Counted from the first letter of the stretch, positions 48,897-61,559 are shown. The stretch is DNA of 64,000 bases from Sipunculus nudus (GCA_026874595.1 CM049311.1:18253676-18317675), one strand, 5' to 3'. Notes: a model not told the origin generated them from the sequence alone. Program-made: numbers and translations.

Positions 48897-48902
48897 AATA
48901 AA
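48897..48902 (+). terminator. Polyadenylation signal AATAAA
   Basis: AATAAA about 340 bases after the bHLH stop codon, followed by an A-rich stretch. It is a plausible 3' end of the bHLH transcript. Confidence 0.5.
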
Positions 48903-51361
48903 AAAAATCCTCGAAGTTGAGGTAAATAAATATGATCTTACTTTATGTGGAATGCTGATGAAGCAACAGGTCACTTAAAGGGAAATCTGTCAGACTGTTT
49001 ATTTAGCATTATTTATTCAGTTACTGTTCCTTTATTTTTTATTCAAATTCTTATAAAAAATATAGAAATGTCCAAACTATGTGAAGGTTCGAAAGTTAGC
49101 CCATAAGTGTTTACCAAACTATAGATTAAGCACGTTTACTATGTATGAAACCTGTGAAAATTTAATTGGTACTTAAACTTAATGAGAATCGTTAATATAT
49201 CATATTTGGCTTCTGTATTGTTATGCAATTTTAGGATCATTTCCATCTCAGTATTGGATCTGAAAAAAAAACAAACAAAACAAAAAAAAGAATTTATTCC
49301 ACCGTGACTGAACTTGTACCAAAAATACCAAAGGATAAAAAAAGTGGTTTGGTATTTTTTATTTAATATGTTTTAGTTTATCGGCTCTCAGGGTGTATAT
49401 GTACGTATTTTTCTTAATATAATAATATTCCAAAATATCTAAATAATCTGCAAAATGTAGTACTCCCTGATTCGGGGAGGGTGAGTTTATATAGTCATCA
49501 TCCTAAGAATGTATATAGTAATGTAATAATCAGGGCGCTGGGCTTTTAAACGAAAGGTTATGGTTTTGCGTCTGTATGCGCTTAAAGACCAATGGCCAAG
49601 GTCGTTACCACAAAGGCGTTCCCTCGTCCAAGACCTATGGACAGATACTGGTCAGAACGAGAGTCAAAAGTCTAACAACCAATCGTCTTGCGCCGATTTT
49701 GGCTGCCTGGGCTGTATGCTCCCGGATCTATTACAGCTAGGTCAAAACGGAGTTATGTCGGATGGGACAAACTTCGTCCGATACATCAGACTAAAATCCG
49801 TCTCTTTCATCTATAGCAGAAACAGCTGTAATTGATCCATTCGCCAATACAGAATTAAGATCTCTACGCCAACGCGTCAATGTTTACTTCATTTAGTGAT
49901 CTATCAATGTCAGTAAGTATATGTGCAGCACAAATCTATTGGATTTTGGGATATTTCTGTTGATCTCCTAGCCCCTCCCTTTATTGACTGCAAGTGAGAT
50001 GGCTATATTCGAGATTCGTTCACATATCTTGGTCATAATTTAATACATATTTATTTGTGAACACAATATTCACTATTTAATAACGCAAGCTTTTCCTGTA
50101 ACCAAGAGTGCGTGAAAGGCATGCAGTGATCAAGTGCATGTTATAGGCTGAAATTGTCATGTGCATTTCCTTATAAGGCAGATTTCGCAAGCATCGCCAC
50201 TAAATCTATATATGTGGTGCCAGGGGAAATGTTCATCTTCTCATTCCTTCATCAATATTACTTATATCTGTATAAATGTATATTTTGTTTTGATGTAGGC
50301 GTTCTTTTTCGCACAAAAGCTTTATTGCATTTTTGACGCTGGTTTAATCATAAACATGCTTTTGTATTGATCGATTGTGACTCGTTTTGTAACGTTATAG
50401 GACTACTCCGGCCAACATGGTTACCAGATTATTTACTTTAGAAAATTCTTGCCATATCAACATGACAAAAATTCAATTTCTTATCAATATTATCTTTCCT
50501 AATCCGTAGGAACAACTGATAATAATAATAATCCAACTATAATTTGTGGATGAGGGCACTGTCAAAGTGTTCCTTCTGCTTGTATGTTACAGGTCTAATG
50601 CAGGGCTGTATATAGCCTGAGCAAAGTGTTTGTGGCGGGGATGGGGAGGGAGGGGGGGGGGCAGTTTATGCTTTGTCAGTGCGAAGCATACCGATGGGTA
50701 TTTTTCTTATATTATATATAAACTCCAATCACAGATACAGGGTGTTTTTTTGCATGTTTTTTTTTCTTTCTTGCAAAATACTGCCAACACAGACTAAAAC
50801 CTGGACGTCGCATGTCAAAATCTAGGGTCTATCATTACTATGTATAATTTGTTAAATGTCATGCAATATGATGCGGCCGGCTTCCGTTATGATCAGTCTA
50901 TATAATGTCCAGAGAAATTTTATTTATTCATATACGATTTGCATATTCATTGTATATTGTGTATTTATGAATTTAAAAATGTTAATATAAATGTTTGTTG
51001 AATGTTTACAAATAAATTGATTTCTTCGAGAAAGAAATTAGGCCTTGTGTACAATTCTGGATAGATGTACGGTTTGGAATGTAGTCAAGCATGCAGTCTG
51101 ATATTTTTTATGGCACACACAAACAGAGTGTTATATGTTTACATATATTGATTTTATCTGCTTTCTCATCGTCCCCCCCCCCCCTCAAATCTCTCTCTAT
51201 CTCTCATGGGACCAACAGGGTTATCTCTCTCTGTCTGTCTTTCTGTCACAATGCCTGTCATTCCGTTTCGCTGTATCTCTGTCCTTCTCTATGTCCGTCT
51301 GTCTGTTTCTGTCTCTACCTGTCTGTCTGTCTCCCTGTTTGTCCGACGGTCTCTGACACAC

Positions 51362-51372
51362 ACTCTCTCTCT

Positions 51373-51437
<65 letters not shown>

Positions 51438-51438
51438 T
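51362..51438 (+). repeat. (CT)n followed by (CA)n microsatellite
   Basis: A pure CT tract of about 45 bp merges into CACACA. It is preceded by degenerate CTGTCTGT repeats from 51230. Confidence 0.95.
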
Positions 51439-51965
51439 CTATCTCTCTCTTCTTCTCTCATATCAGTCGACACTATCAAAATATGCTACCATTAAAAAAT
51501 CCAATAGGACCTTCCGCAAACTTTAATTTTTAGAATAATAATAAGCATCCTAAACATCCTTGACAAACACATCATATACATTTTCAAATAAGCCTATATC
51601 GTTTATATATGGCAAATAAATAAATGTCCAACATCAAACATTAAACTTCTTGGTTAGATAATGTCCAGTGGTTATTGGCGAGATAAATTCATCCATCAAT
51701 ATTTTATATTTGAATAATATTTTTAATCTGACAGCGTTTATCATCAATCTTCTGATGCAAGTCCCTTTACTTCCTGGACATATTGACATCTCTTCCTGTT
51801 TACCCTTGCGTCACTGTCAGGTATTTGTAGCATGGTGTAGATTTTCAGAGGATTGGAAATCCTACTTATTTACTTTAAGCCAGCTTTAAATGAAGTAATC
51901 CTAAAAAAAGAAGAAAACTTATTTTCTTGAACTTTCTTGAGAAAGTTCAAATGAGGACATTTATT

Positions 51966-52006
<41 letters not shown>

Positions 52007-52070
52007 TAATAATACTAATTATTATTACTATTATTATAATTATTATTATTATATTATTATTATTATTATA

Positions 52071-52105
<35 letters not shown>
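51966..52105 (+). repeat. (AAT)n then (ATT)n inverted microsatellite pair
   Basis: An AAT array is followed by an ATT array on the same strand, so the two halves can pair as a hairpin. A similar but smaller arrangement lies at about 55035-55130. Confidence 0.9.
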
Positions 52106-52545
52106 GACAATGATAATGGTAATAATGAGCTAAAACTAATCTAATAATTTTTATTATAGATTATACTAAATCTAGTACTGTTTATCATTATCAATATCTG
52201 ATATTGAAGTCTCCACGAAATAAAGTGATATTTTTACTAGGATCAATCTCTAGTATAATGATAGTTTTCAATTAATCAAGTAGTACATGTATTTATCATT
52301 ATCAATATCTAATGTTGCAAACGTTTTTTAGTAAATCAAGAGGTATCCTGAACTAGCGGTGTTTCAACTTTTGTAATACAATTCAAGCTAGCTCCGGCTA
52401 CCTTTAAACTGTTTAATTCGGAGCTTTTGTTAACTTTTCCATTATATACCATCGAATTAAGTAATAGCATACAAGTTACCTCCATGTTAAAACTAAACAG
52501 AAATTAAAAGATGTCTGAACCAAGGGTATATGTGACGTCACGTAC

Positions 52546-52734
52546 CTGCCACCGCTGATTGAAAGCCGGCGTTATAGTCACACGCCACTTCGTTCATGAC
52601 ATAATCATCGCGCTTGTCCTGGTACCGGTCATTTTGATCTGGCCCGCCCACTAGGGCCCCGTACAGAACGTTGGGGTTCGGCCCGGGGTTGTACAGGGTA
52701 CTGGTCACATGTAGCGGGCGGAGAGGGGGAAGAA
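52546..52734 (-). pseudogene. GH9 exon 10: catalytic Glu region, frameshifted
   Basis: From acceptor TTCAG the frame reads [12 protein letters not shown], then an extra base in GGG 52696-52698 (+ strand) shifts it. It resumes as [51 protein letters not shown]. The Glu of NEV is the GH9 proton donor and is retained. The sequence either stops two codons later (TGA) or splices at G|GTACGT to an unseen exon. Confidence 0.93.
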
Positions 52735-52799
52735 CTGAAAAAAAAACACAGGACCAACACTAAGCATGTATTTTTTTCTGGCAAAATGATTTCTGTATT

Positions 52800-52960
52800 T
52801 CTGTATATATACATATATATTTATTTATACATACATATATATATACATTCATATAAATAAACACATACACACATATATCAAACATACACACACATATATA
52901 CACACACCCTCACATATATATATATATATATATATACGCATATACATACACATACACATA

Positions 52961-53027
<67 letters not shown>

Positions 53028-53074
53028 ATATATATATAATATATATATACATATACATGTACACATACAGACAT

Positions 53075-53133
<59 letters not shown>

Positions 53134-53270
53134 TACACCCTCACATACATATATGTACACATATGTACATCTACGCATATACATACACATATGCATTTAT
53201 ATACACACTCACAAATACATATACATGTGTACACACAACACACACACACACACATATATTACAAACTATC
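52800..53270 (+). repeat. Complex (TA)n/(CA)n/(TACA)n microsatellite
   Basis: About 450 bp of mixed TA, CA and ATACAC repeats inside the last GH9 intron. It generates many spurious Tyr/Ile-rich frames on both strands. Confidence 0.9.
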
Positions 53271-54031
53271 ATAAATAGAGAAACTTCGACCAGAGTAGCT
53301 TTTATTCAGCCATTTCAAGAGGTTTCCTGGAACCAGTAGCATATATGGGTCTTTTGAATGAACTGTGGCACAATACATAACACAAAAAGAAATTTACATA
53401 TTAATTCTAATTTTTAGATCATGGTCCTCATTTGGCTTGATTGATCATGTATGTTTTCCGGAAACTTTGCAGAAAACCGAAGTATAAAATACTTGAATAA
53501 ATTATACTTCCGTGTTGTGATTAATCTAACGACTCGTCAATTTCCACAATATCCGGACCGTGTATATTATAATAGAAAGAAAGGACCTATTTGATAAATT
53601 TACGTCCTGTTCGTTTTTCAAGACTATGATGATTTCCTCGGCAGTTTGATCTATGTTGGTTTACGCATATTTATTTTACCAAGATTGCAAAGTTTAGCCT
53701 CTTCGGCTAATATAATGCTCTCCTGTGCATATAAAATATGTATGCATATATTATGACGCAATATATTAAGTTAATCACGTTGCAAACTTAAACAATTCTA
53801 ATCGTCTGTAATCCGTCAATCAAGGATATAGAGTTTTGACCGATGGCCTTGGTAATATATGTACATGTAAATATTTTTAGATAGTGATAAACTGCATAAA
53901 TACTGGTGGAATATCTAATGAAATAATTGGCAAAATTTTTCGAGAGTGATATATAGGTCGATATTTTGCTCATTATTTGTGTCATATATAGAGCAGTTTA
54001 GATCTATATATTTTTACCACGCAGTCTAGTA

Positions 54032-54080
54032 ATTCACTCTCTCTCTCTCTCTCTCACTCTCTCTCTCTCCCTCTCTCTTG

Positions 54081-54135
<55 letters not shown>
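54032..54135. repeat. (CT)n/(GA)n inverted microsatellite
   Basis: A CT-rich tract is followed after TTGTTT by a pure GA tract of about 60 bp, so the two halves are complementary and could form a long hairpin. Confidence 0.9.
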
Positions 54136-54138
<3 letters not shown>

Positions 54139-54529
54139 TAGATACAACTGGAGACAACTGTATACACGTCTTACTGTGACGAGACAACACAGCAATACTA
54201 CACAGAGGGCTGCTCGTTCAGATCTAGAATTATCACGGTTCATGAACAAACATTACCTGAACACAAAACTACTTAATGCATTTATTTTAACGGCGACTTC
54301 TGGATGTATATTGCAGACGCGTTCTACGTCAATTATTGTATCCCAAGGTTATAAATTGTATTTTCTTATAATACAAGTAAAAAAAGCCTCCGCAAACCAG
54401 TCTTTTCCCTTTTCCAACCATGTACCACTTACATATTTTCCCCATAATTAGAAATTTTGTTTTATGTCTAAAGCTCATCACGAAAACTGATTCCAACATA
54501 AATTTATGATTCACAAATATTAAATGTAC

Positions 54530-54703
54530 CTGGCCGTGTGGTGGAGACTGACTGGGGGATTTTTACCAAATCCAGCAGCAAAACTCCGGCCGGTGTCCCC
54601 CAGCATGTAGTGGATCTGTTTCTCGGCGAACTGTCTGTAAGCTGACGGACGCAGGCCCAGGTCAGCTGCAGACAGTGCCAGGAAGGCTGCGTTAGTTGAA
54701 TAA
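54530..54703 (-). pseudogene. GH9 exon 9: acceptor site mutated
   Basis: Encodes YSTNAAFLALSAADLGLRPS, AYRQFAEKQIHYMLGDTGRS, FAAGFGKNPPVSLHHTA. A pyrimidine tract (CTTCTGTTTCTTC) directly precedes AA where AG should stand (54704-54705). The phase from exon 8 demands a junction exactly here. The HHR signature reads HHT. The donor is AG|GTACAT. Confidence 0.9.
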
Positions 54704-55034
54704 TTGAAGAAACAGAAGCTTAGCCAGATCTGTAACAGCACTGACGACGGACAAGAAATACAGGTAAACATGCAGACTGCATGTAAAACAACATGGCGTC
54801 CACAACTTAGATGTCATGAGGTATTGGGACCAGAGATAATGAATATGTGAACTGACTCCATGAGCATTCTAGAAACATTCCTATTTTAATATTAATAATA
54901 ATGATAAGCATCACCATAATCATGATAATAATAATTGTAATGATAACAGTAACAAAATTATTTATCTCACGTTTTCCCTTTTATATTGTAAATGAATTAT
55001 TAAAAAAATCTTCAATTTCTGGCAGCACTCATAA

Positions 55035-55069
55035 GTAATAATAATAATAATAATAATTATTATTATTAC

Positions 55070-55130
<61 letters not shown>
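55035..55130 (+). repeat. (AAT)n/(ATT)n microsatellite
   Basis: AAT units followed by a long ATT array in the GH9 intron between exons 8 and 9. Confidence 0.9.
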
Positions 55131-55331
55131 AATAGTATAACACATGGTAAAAGTAATAAAAATAACAATAATAACTATATAAAAGCATATGAAATTTCTT
55201 TACTGTTAATGATAAAATGAAAATAATCATTATTAATTTGCCTTTTTAATAATAATAATAATAATACCTATCATCTTCATTGTCAATTCACACAAAGTTT
55301 GCTGACTCATCACGCATCGTTACCTGCTTAC

Positions 55332-55495
55332 CTATTTGACCCCCACTTCGCCCGCCATGCCAGGCCTCTGGGTGTGTAGGGTATGGAGCCTCCTGGTAGC
55401 CAGTCATTTAAGAAACTTTCCACTGCGTTCTTCTACATGGCCTCTCCAGTCGTACAATAACAACTTGAACAAGTAAATATTTCCAAGTTCGTCGT
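55332..55495 (-). pseudogene. GH9 exon 8 (exon 7 missing): frameshifted
   Basis: From acceptor CTGCAG the frame reads DELGNIYLFKLLLYDWRGHV, EE, then one extra base near 55427. It resumes as AVESFLNDWLPGG, SIPYTPRGLAWRAKWGSN, ending AG|GTAAGC. This is the GH9 LLxxxT...WLPGG..yTP.GL region. The exon that should lie between this and exon 6 (NSW...DEL.WAAAWLY) was not found in 55496-56944. Confidence 0.85.
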
Positions 55496-55775
55496 CTGCA
55501 GCTCTCGAGTACATGGTAGTTCCAGTTTTTTACACTAAGCGCCACTTATGATACTGTTATTGTTTGATCTTTCAATGTGTAAATACAAGGTATAAAATAC
55601 TGCATATGAATTATTTAAACGTCATTTAATAGTTTCATTGTAATTTTATTATAATCGCTATGTATAAAATATATGCATATAATAATTTCTCTTACTTTTT
55701 TCAACTGTCATGTTTCATTATTCGAGTAATGTGAACGATAAAATATATCTGATTATTGGGGCAATATATATACTG

Positions 55776-55965
55776 TACTCGGGGGCGTGGCCAAGGGGGG
55801 GGGGGCGGAGGGGGCCATGCCCCCCCCCCCCCGGTCGCATCCAGTGCTCGCCGTCCTTTCGGAATTTCACTTAATCTAATACAAATATATATATATGCAT
55901 TAAATCAGGGGCGGATAAATGCTATCAGTAGCGGATTCAGAGGGGGCGCCTTCGGCACGCGGCCC
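55776..55965. mobile_element. Cluster of hAT-like terminal fragments
   Basis: Contains GGGGGCGTGGCCAAGGGG with long G and C runs, then CAGGGGCGGATAAAT (about 55908) and CAGTAGCGGATTCAGAGGGG (about 55927). These resemble hAT termini such as the CAGGGGCGGATTAAGG end at 22993-23008. No paired ends or duplication were matched, so they are likely nested remnants. They lie exactly in the interval where GH9 exon 7 is expected. Confidence 0.45.
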
Positions 55966-56567
55966 CACGTTGAGCTGCAAAATCTCTCATTTTATCTTAT
56001 TCCCGATTTTCGTGATAAATTTTCGATTTTTAAGATTTCTTATAATTGATAAGCAATTAGACTTTGTTTAATTTATCTGCAATTACAATTACTTTCAAAT
56101 TTATTAGTTGAGTATAAGGATATTTAGGAACAGCTGTAGAACAACTGCAGATCGATCGAGCACCGGGTCCTGGTTAGGGTCGACCGTGATTGAAATTTTA
56201 TATCCTAATGTTGAAGAAATATAATGATTAAATATTGATCCTCTCTACAGTTTGACTACATAACGCAAAGACATAAGGGAACAGTTTTTCAGGAACATGT
56301 AATCCTGTTTTTTTTTTGTAAAAATTGCCTCAAAATGTCCTCTTTACATTGTATATTCAAAATTTTCCCAATATGTTAGGGGGAAACCCCTTCCAATACC
56401 TTCCCCATGTACCCGTAACTAGCCTTAATTATACTATGGTTCATAATTGAAAATAAAAATATATATATATATATTCATATACTTAAATATATAAAGTATA
56501 GTAATAATAATAATAATGATAATAATAATAATATACATATATATACTTGTATATATAACCGTTTTCG

Positions 56568-56612
<45 letters not shown>

Positions 56613-56944
56613 GACGATTTAGTTTACCTTCATAATAAGAATATACTTTTGGATATAAAGGTTAACAGTTTATTAGTGTAGGATTTTCTTGTGTGTTTCC
56701 TTATAATCTCATCAGCATATTCTCGAGCATTTCTGAGCCTGTTGAATACTATAATATAATTTAAACATCACTTCATGACTGTAGACATGACGTACAGGTA
56801 ATATTGAATAAACAAGCTTTCAGCTGAAACAACGGTCTTTACAAAGAAATTCTAATTGTGTAATAAAAAAATAATGATGTAACTAGAGCGGCTCTGATTT
56901 ACCATGATATGGTATAGTAGTAATACGAACTGGTGTATACTCAC

Positions 56945-57056
56945 TTGTAGTACTTGTTGGCGTCTGAAATCACGTCTGAGTACTTGCCCTTGTACTTAAC
57001 AGCGAAATTATTAATCTGCTTAGCGTGACGCAACAACTTGTCTGCGCAGGCACGAT
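56945..57056 (-). pseudogene. GH9 exon 6 seen: undamaged
   Basis: Between acceptor TTACAG and donor AA|GTGAGT the frame encodes RACADKLLRHAKQINNFAVK, YKGKYSDVISDANKYY. This aligns with the GH9 helix before the NSW...YNDEL region. The 1-nt/2-nt phases connect cleanly to exon 5. Confidence 0.93.
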
Positions 57057-57069
57057 CTGTAATCAAAAT

Positions 57070-57300
57070 ACATGAATATGGTAATACATGAGGCTATAAT
57101 ATATATTTATATGATAAAATAGAAGGCTTAAGTATATAGATATGATAATATATGAGGCTATAAAGTACATGAACATGACACTATATAAGGCTAAAGTACA
57201 TGAATGTGATTATATATGAGGTTATAGTATATGAACATGATTTTCAATTAGGCTACATTACATGATCGTGGCACTGTATGGAACTATAGTACATGAATAA
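57070..57300 (+). repeat. Imperfect ~42-bp tandem repeat
   Basis: Repeated blocks of ACATGAATATGATAATATAT plus GAGGCTATAGT with substitutions, about five to six units. The same blocks recur at about 57667-57775 and 58890-58940. All lie in GH9 introns. Confidence 0.65.
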
Positions 57301-57302
57301 GA

Positions 57303-57346
<44 letters not shown>
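57303..57346 (+). repeat. (TA)n microsatellite
   Basis: About 44 bp of TA. Confidence 0.9.
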
Positions 57347-57352
<6 letters not shown>

Positions 57353-57457
57353 GCCTGTATCACGGTCACCATCGGGATTGGATGAAAGTGGCCTTAATAC
57401 AGGAGTGGCCGTTATACAGGACTTGACCAAGATAGGAGTTTAAATATAACACGTATA

Positions 57458-57496
<39 letters not shown>

Positions 57497-57498
<2 letters not shown>

Positions 57499-57665
57499 AG
57501 GCTCTAATGCATTGTTACGAAGACAGATTTCACAGGGGAAAATATCGGGCCGATCTGGGATTCGAACCCATGTCGGTGGCGCACATGTCCGGCCTTCCAA
57601 CCGCTTCGCCAGAAAAGCAAGCTTCACTAGCAAGACACTTCGGTCCCCTTTTATGTCACCCCGTG
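57497..57665 (-). mobile_element. tRNA-derived SINE
   Basis: On the minus strand TGGCGAAGCGGTTGGAAGG (A-box-like) is followed about 30 bases on by GGGTTCGAATCCCAG, a perfect polymerase III B-box. The surrounding bases do not give a full tRNA cloverleaf, and a non-tRNA body extends on both sides, which fits a SINE. It is inserted in the GH9 intron between exons 5 and 6, next to (TA)n. Confidence 0.65.
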
Positions 57666-59084
57666 ATAGCATAAATATGATAATATATGAGGCTATTGCA
57701 ATGAATATATTTAAATATGAGGCTATACTTCATGAATATGATAATATACGAGGCTATAGTAAGATCGGCTTTAGTACACGAATATGACAAGAAAAACGTT
57801 GATCTGTTGAACAGATCTGACATGTCCCCACCTGTTTTGAAAGTAGCTGGAGAAAAGGTTGTGAATACCTGAATGAAATATGAGATGGGTCAATATCACC
57901 CATTAGATTGATTCTGTGACCTTGAAAACTCCTTTAAAGTCATCTGTGTTCGCACGTTTCCTAGCCCTTTATGAGGTGTATCAGTGTTGCAAGTTTTGTG
58001 ATCGTGCCTTGAGTTCTTTTTCAATTTCTTTGCGTTATCATCGTTTCAGATAGCGTCATATCGACCCTCTGGCATTACGACCAGATAACTGGCTCCAGCG
58101 TGTCATTACATCTAAGTCTAAGGACACAATATAAGGCCTTAAGAAGATGTAAATATTTTCGTTATTTTTGACAATGCTTCATTGCCTACAGGTACACTGT
58201 CAATCAACATAAACTAGACCAATCGATTGCATTTTTAAGTACTTTCTTATAATACAAAACAAGAGCGAGAAGAGTTCCGTTTTAACTCAGCCATTGGTAA
58301 ACTCCTCGGCATGTTTGTTGAATTTATGACCGCATAAACACGTCTCGCACGGGGTTAAAGGACGCAGGCAGCTTGCAAGCGATACAGGAAATGACCCGTG
58401 ACCATGGAGACGGTGTTTCAGTTTGGATTGTGAGCTGACATGTATACTATTGTGTAAATTCATTATTCTTAGCATAATATTGAGATTATGGGCCGCTTAC
58501 CCCAATTATGAATGCAACCTCATGCAAGACCACTGCGATACATTCCTCGATATTACTAGTATCACGCCTCGAGTAGGCTTACCAGCCCAATTATCCGATT
58601 GCCTACTGAGTCGGGTTGTCACGGCTACATTTCAGCATGATCGCCTCCGTGACTTTGAAAATTTAATTAAAGGTCATCCATATTCGAAATTGATCAAACA
58701 TCAAAGAGTTGCATCAGTGATGTAAGTATGGTGACTCTATGTCAATTTGTTAACATTAAAGCAGTGGCGGACGGACGGACGCCATGACAGACGAACAGTC
58801 TGACGGATGCTCACAACTTCTATGCCCTCCCCAATGGACGGCGCATTCGGCGATGGCGAGGAAATAATATATGATTAAAATAGGATATAGGATTGGAATA
58901 TGATATATAAGGAGCAAATATGATAGTATAAGAGGCTATAGTTATGGCTTCCAGTCACCTGCTGACCAGTTTGTGTGTAACAATCCCAAACCGAAGATAA
59001 TTAAGGTGTCAAAGTGAAGACGTGCACGTTACACGTACACACGTAGGCCTATTTTTGTTAAGACAGAAGTAATCAAACATGTAC

Positions 59085-59253
59085 CCGTTTCCCTGAAGGC
59101 GATTGATCCTGCCGCCATGGCCGCGGCCATTTCTCCTGCCAAGTCCGAGCCAGGATGGCTTGGATCCAACTTGAATACAGGACGTGGCATCACTTCCGTT
59201 GTCATTTCTTCCGGTCGGGCAAAGATCTGGTGGTCAATGTCCCCTGTACCAAC
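59085..59253 (-). pseudogene. GH9 exon 5 seen: undamaged
   Basis: An open frame from acceptor CCAG to donor [52 protein letters not shown]. It matches the GH9 segment with the PGSDLA.E motif. No lesion seen. Confidence 0.95.
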
Positions 59254-59569
59254 CTGGAGAGAAAAACAATAAGTTTTATATGTACAAAAAGTTTTACCTC
59301 ATGTTTTGGCTAAACGGACACTTGGTAACTGAGAACTGGAACCCACAAAAATTTATCAGATTCATCCATAGTTTGCAAATTTTTCACCAGGTGGCGCTTC
59401 GCTCCAGTCAAATCACAAGAGCAAATGTTATCTTTGTGTTGAATAAAACTTATCAGCAAAACATACTTCTACCGGATAGATTTATATTATAAAGGACATA
59501 AGATTAGTAACAATATAGTAATACTTATTGATTGAAAATGGCTAAGAAATAGGCACACGATGTATACTC

Positions 59570-59870
<301 letters not shown>

Positions 59871-59913
59871 TAAATTTCTTTTAGATAATGTTTTGTATAT
59901 CTGCATTCCTTAC

Positions 59914-60097
59914 CTGGCCACAAATCACATTCTCTACCACGTGACATTTAATGAAGTAATCAAGCGGCCATTTAATAGAATCAAGCATGTTCCCTAGTTC
60001 CCACTCTGACGGTAGGCGTCGCGGTATTGAATCAATCCCCATGAGAGAAGCGTGACACTGCTTGCCATGGGAAAGTTATATTTGACCGTGTCCACAG
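59914..60097 (-). pseudogene. GH9 exon 4 seen: catalytic Asp region to KCH
   Basis: Acceptor TTCAG, then (A)VDTVKYNFPMASSVTLLSWG, then IQYRDAYRQSG. One missing base within CCC at 60000-60002 shifts the frame, which resumes as ELGNMLDSIKWPL, DYFIKCHVVENVICGQ and donor CAG|GTAAGG. The junction reads DAVD where the family has DAGD: both Asp are retained and the glycine is lost. Confidence 0.92.
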
Positions 60098-61324
60098 CTG
60101 AATCAGAGGAAACAAAACATGTCTTTTTTAACTCAACCCCCACCCCAAAAAAAACAAAAAATCAACATATATTAGGTAACCTTACTTCAGTGATAATCTT
60201 TGGAAATTATCTTAAAATTCCTGGCAGTTTCCCGAAGATTTCAATAAAAAGTGGATGTTTCAAAAAGATAAGTTTGTAGTCGGTAGTCGGTAACAAAAGC
60301 CCCGTGAGCTTATGTTGTAATTTTTGCCCAAAGAAAACACTTTAAACATAAGTTACCTTATATTATCTTATATTATCTTATCCTTATAATTCCATTTAGG
60401 GGCATTTCAGATGTCATCATTGATATTTTGTCCAATATACATACTATGTTATCTTAGAGCTTGTTGTAATAAAGGATATGGTTTCATAAAAATATCGGTC
60501 TAATATTATATGAAATCGGGGTTAGGAAATTCAAATTTCTTAATACATTAATCACTGCTTTTTGCTAAATAAATCTTCCCGGAATATAAGGCGACAGTAT
60601 TAGTTTAATGACGTATAGAAATTCTTAAAGGGCATTTTGTAAATAAATACGATCAAATGTACGTGCACGTACGGTATAAACAGCGTACGTTTGTTTGAGG
60701 CTCGATTTCATAGATGACTCAAAGTTCATTGCAAGTATTTTAAATAAGAGTTTTTTGGACTGAAATTCTCTGGTTTTGTAGTCTTCCGAATGCAACGCCA
60801 CCTGTTTGCATTAATGTATATTATTATGGTGAGACACCATTTATAATATCTGCATGATCTCAGGTTGTTAAAGAAACTTTCAACCTTAAACTGATCTAGG
60901 TATTCTTCAAAACAATTATTATCTTATTTAATTAAAAGCAGTGTTTGATTAATACTTCTGTTCATTAAAATTTTATTCGTATTTTACCATTCAGTGAAAG
61001 TTATAGCATATTGACACTCACTCGAGCGCCATCTAGTAGCAACAAACTTATCAAAGCAGCTCATTACCCCCACATATCATTGTCAGAAATGCAGCATTTT
61101 CTTAAAAATCCCTAGATCCAGATGTTGAACCGGATCCCCGGAGTTTTATCAGTTATTCCTTGTATCATTGTTGAGCTATCCTGAAAATTCATCAACATCC
61201 GTTCAAAACCTTTTATGTTATGTAGCTAACAGACAAACAGACTAACAGACGCCGGCAAAAACAAATACCCGGCCGTTGGCGGAAGTAAAAATTGGCGCTG
61301 TTTGTTAATTAAGTTCAGACCTAC
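60098..61324. other. GH9 intron (exons 3-4)
   Basis: No feature recognised beyond three short TTATCTTATA repeats near 60358-60382. Confidence 0.5.
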
Positions 61325-61456
61325 CATCGAACCACCCGCCCGTCAGATCCTCGCCGTGATGACCCTTTATCCTACAGATAAGCATCCCCGCGCCATTTTA
61401 TTCTATTGGATGCCGGGAGCTTCCCACTCCTCTGGGTCTCATAAAACAAGAAGGAT
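61325..61456 (-). pseudogene. GH9 exon 3 seen: catalytic-domain start
   Basis: Encodes SFLFYETQRSGKLP, NRIKWRGDAYL, then TAG (61372-61374), DKG, a +1 shift near 61362, and HHGEDLTGGWFD up to the donor G|GTAGGT. This is the classic N-terminus of the GH9 fold. The short segment expected just before it (YNYG.VL-like) was not located upstream. Confidence 0.9.
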
Positions 61457-61559
61457 CTGTAGAAAACCTCTGGATAGTTATATTTTAAACCTACAACAGA
61501 AAGGAAATATTGATATTTATTAATGTATGAATGTAGTTATTGATATAGTCTCTTAGTCC

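Larger units (their letters stand above)
48910..52545. other. Intergenic between the two convergent genes
   Basis: Contains a G run near 50648-50660, a C run at about 51175-51184, a (CT)n array with an adjoining (CA)n tract at about 51362-51438, and an (AAT)n/(ATT)n complex at 51966-52105. No gene was recognised. Confidence 0.55.

Noticed and set aside
52849-53278. Cys/Tyr/Ile-rich frames on both strands
   Set aside because: They are translations of the TA/CA microsatellite.
57541-57600. A true tRNA gene on the minus strand
   Set aside because: A and B boxes are present, but no seven-base acceptor stem or regular anticodon arm could be matched; a SINE is more likely.
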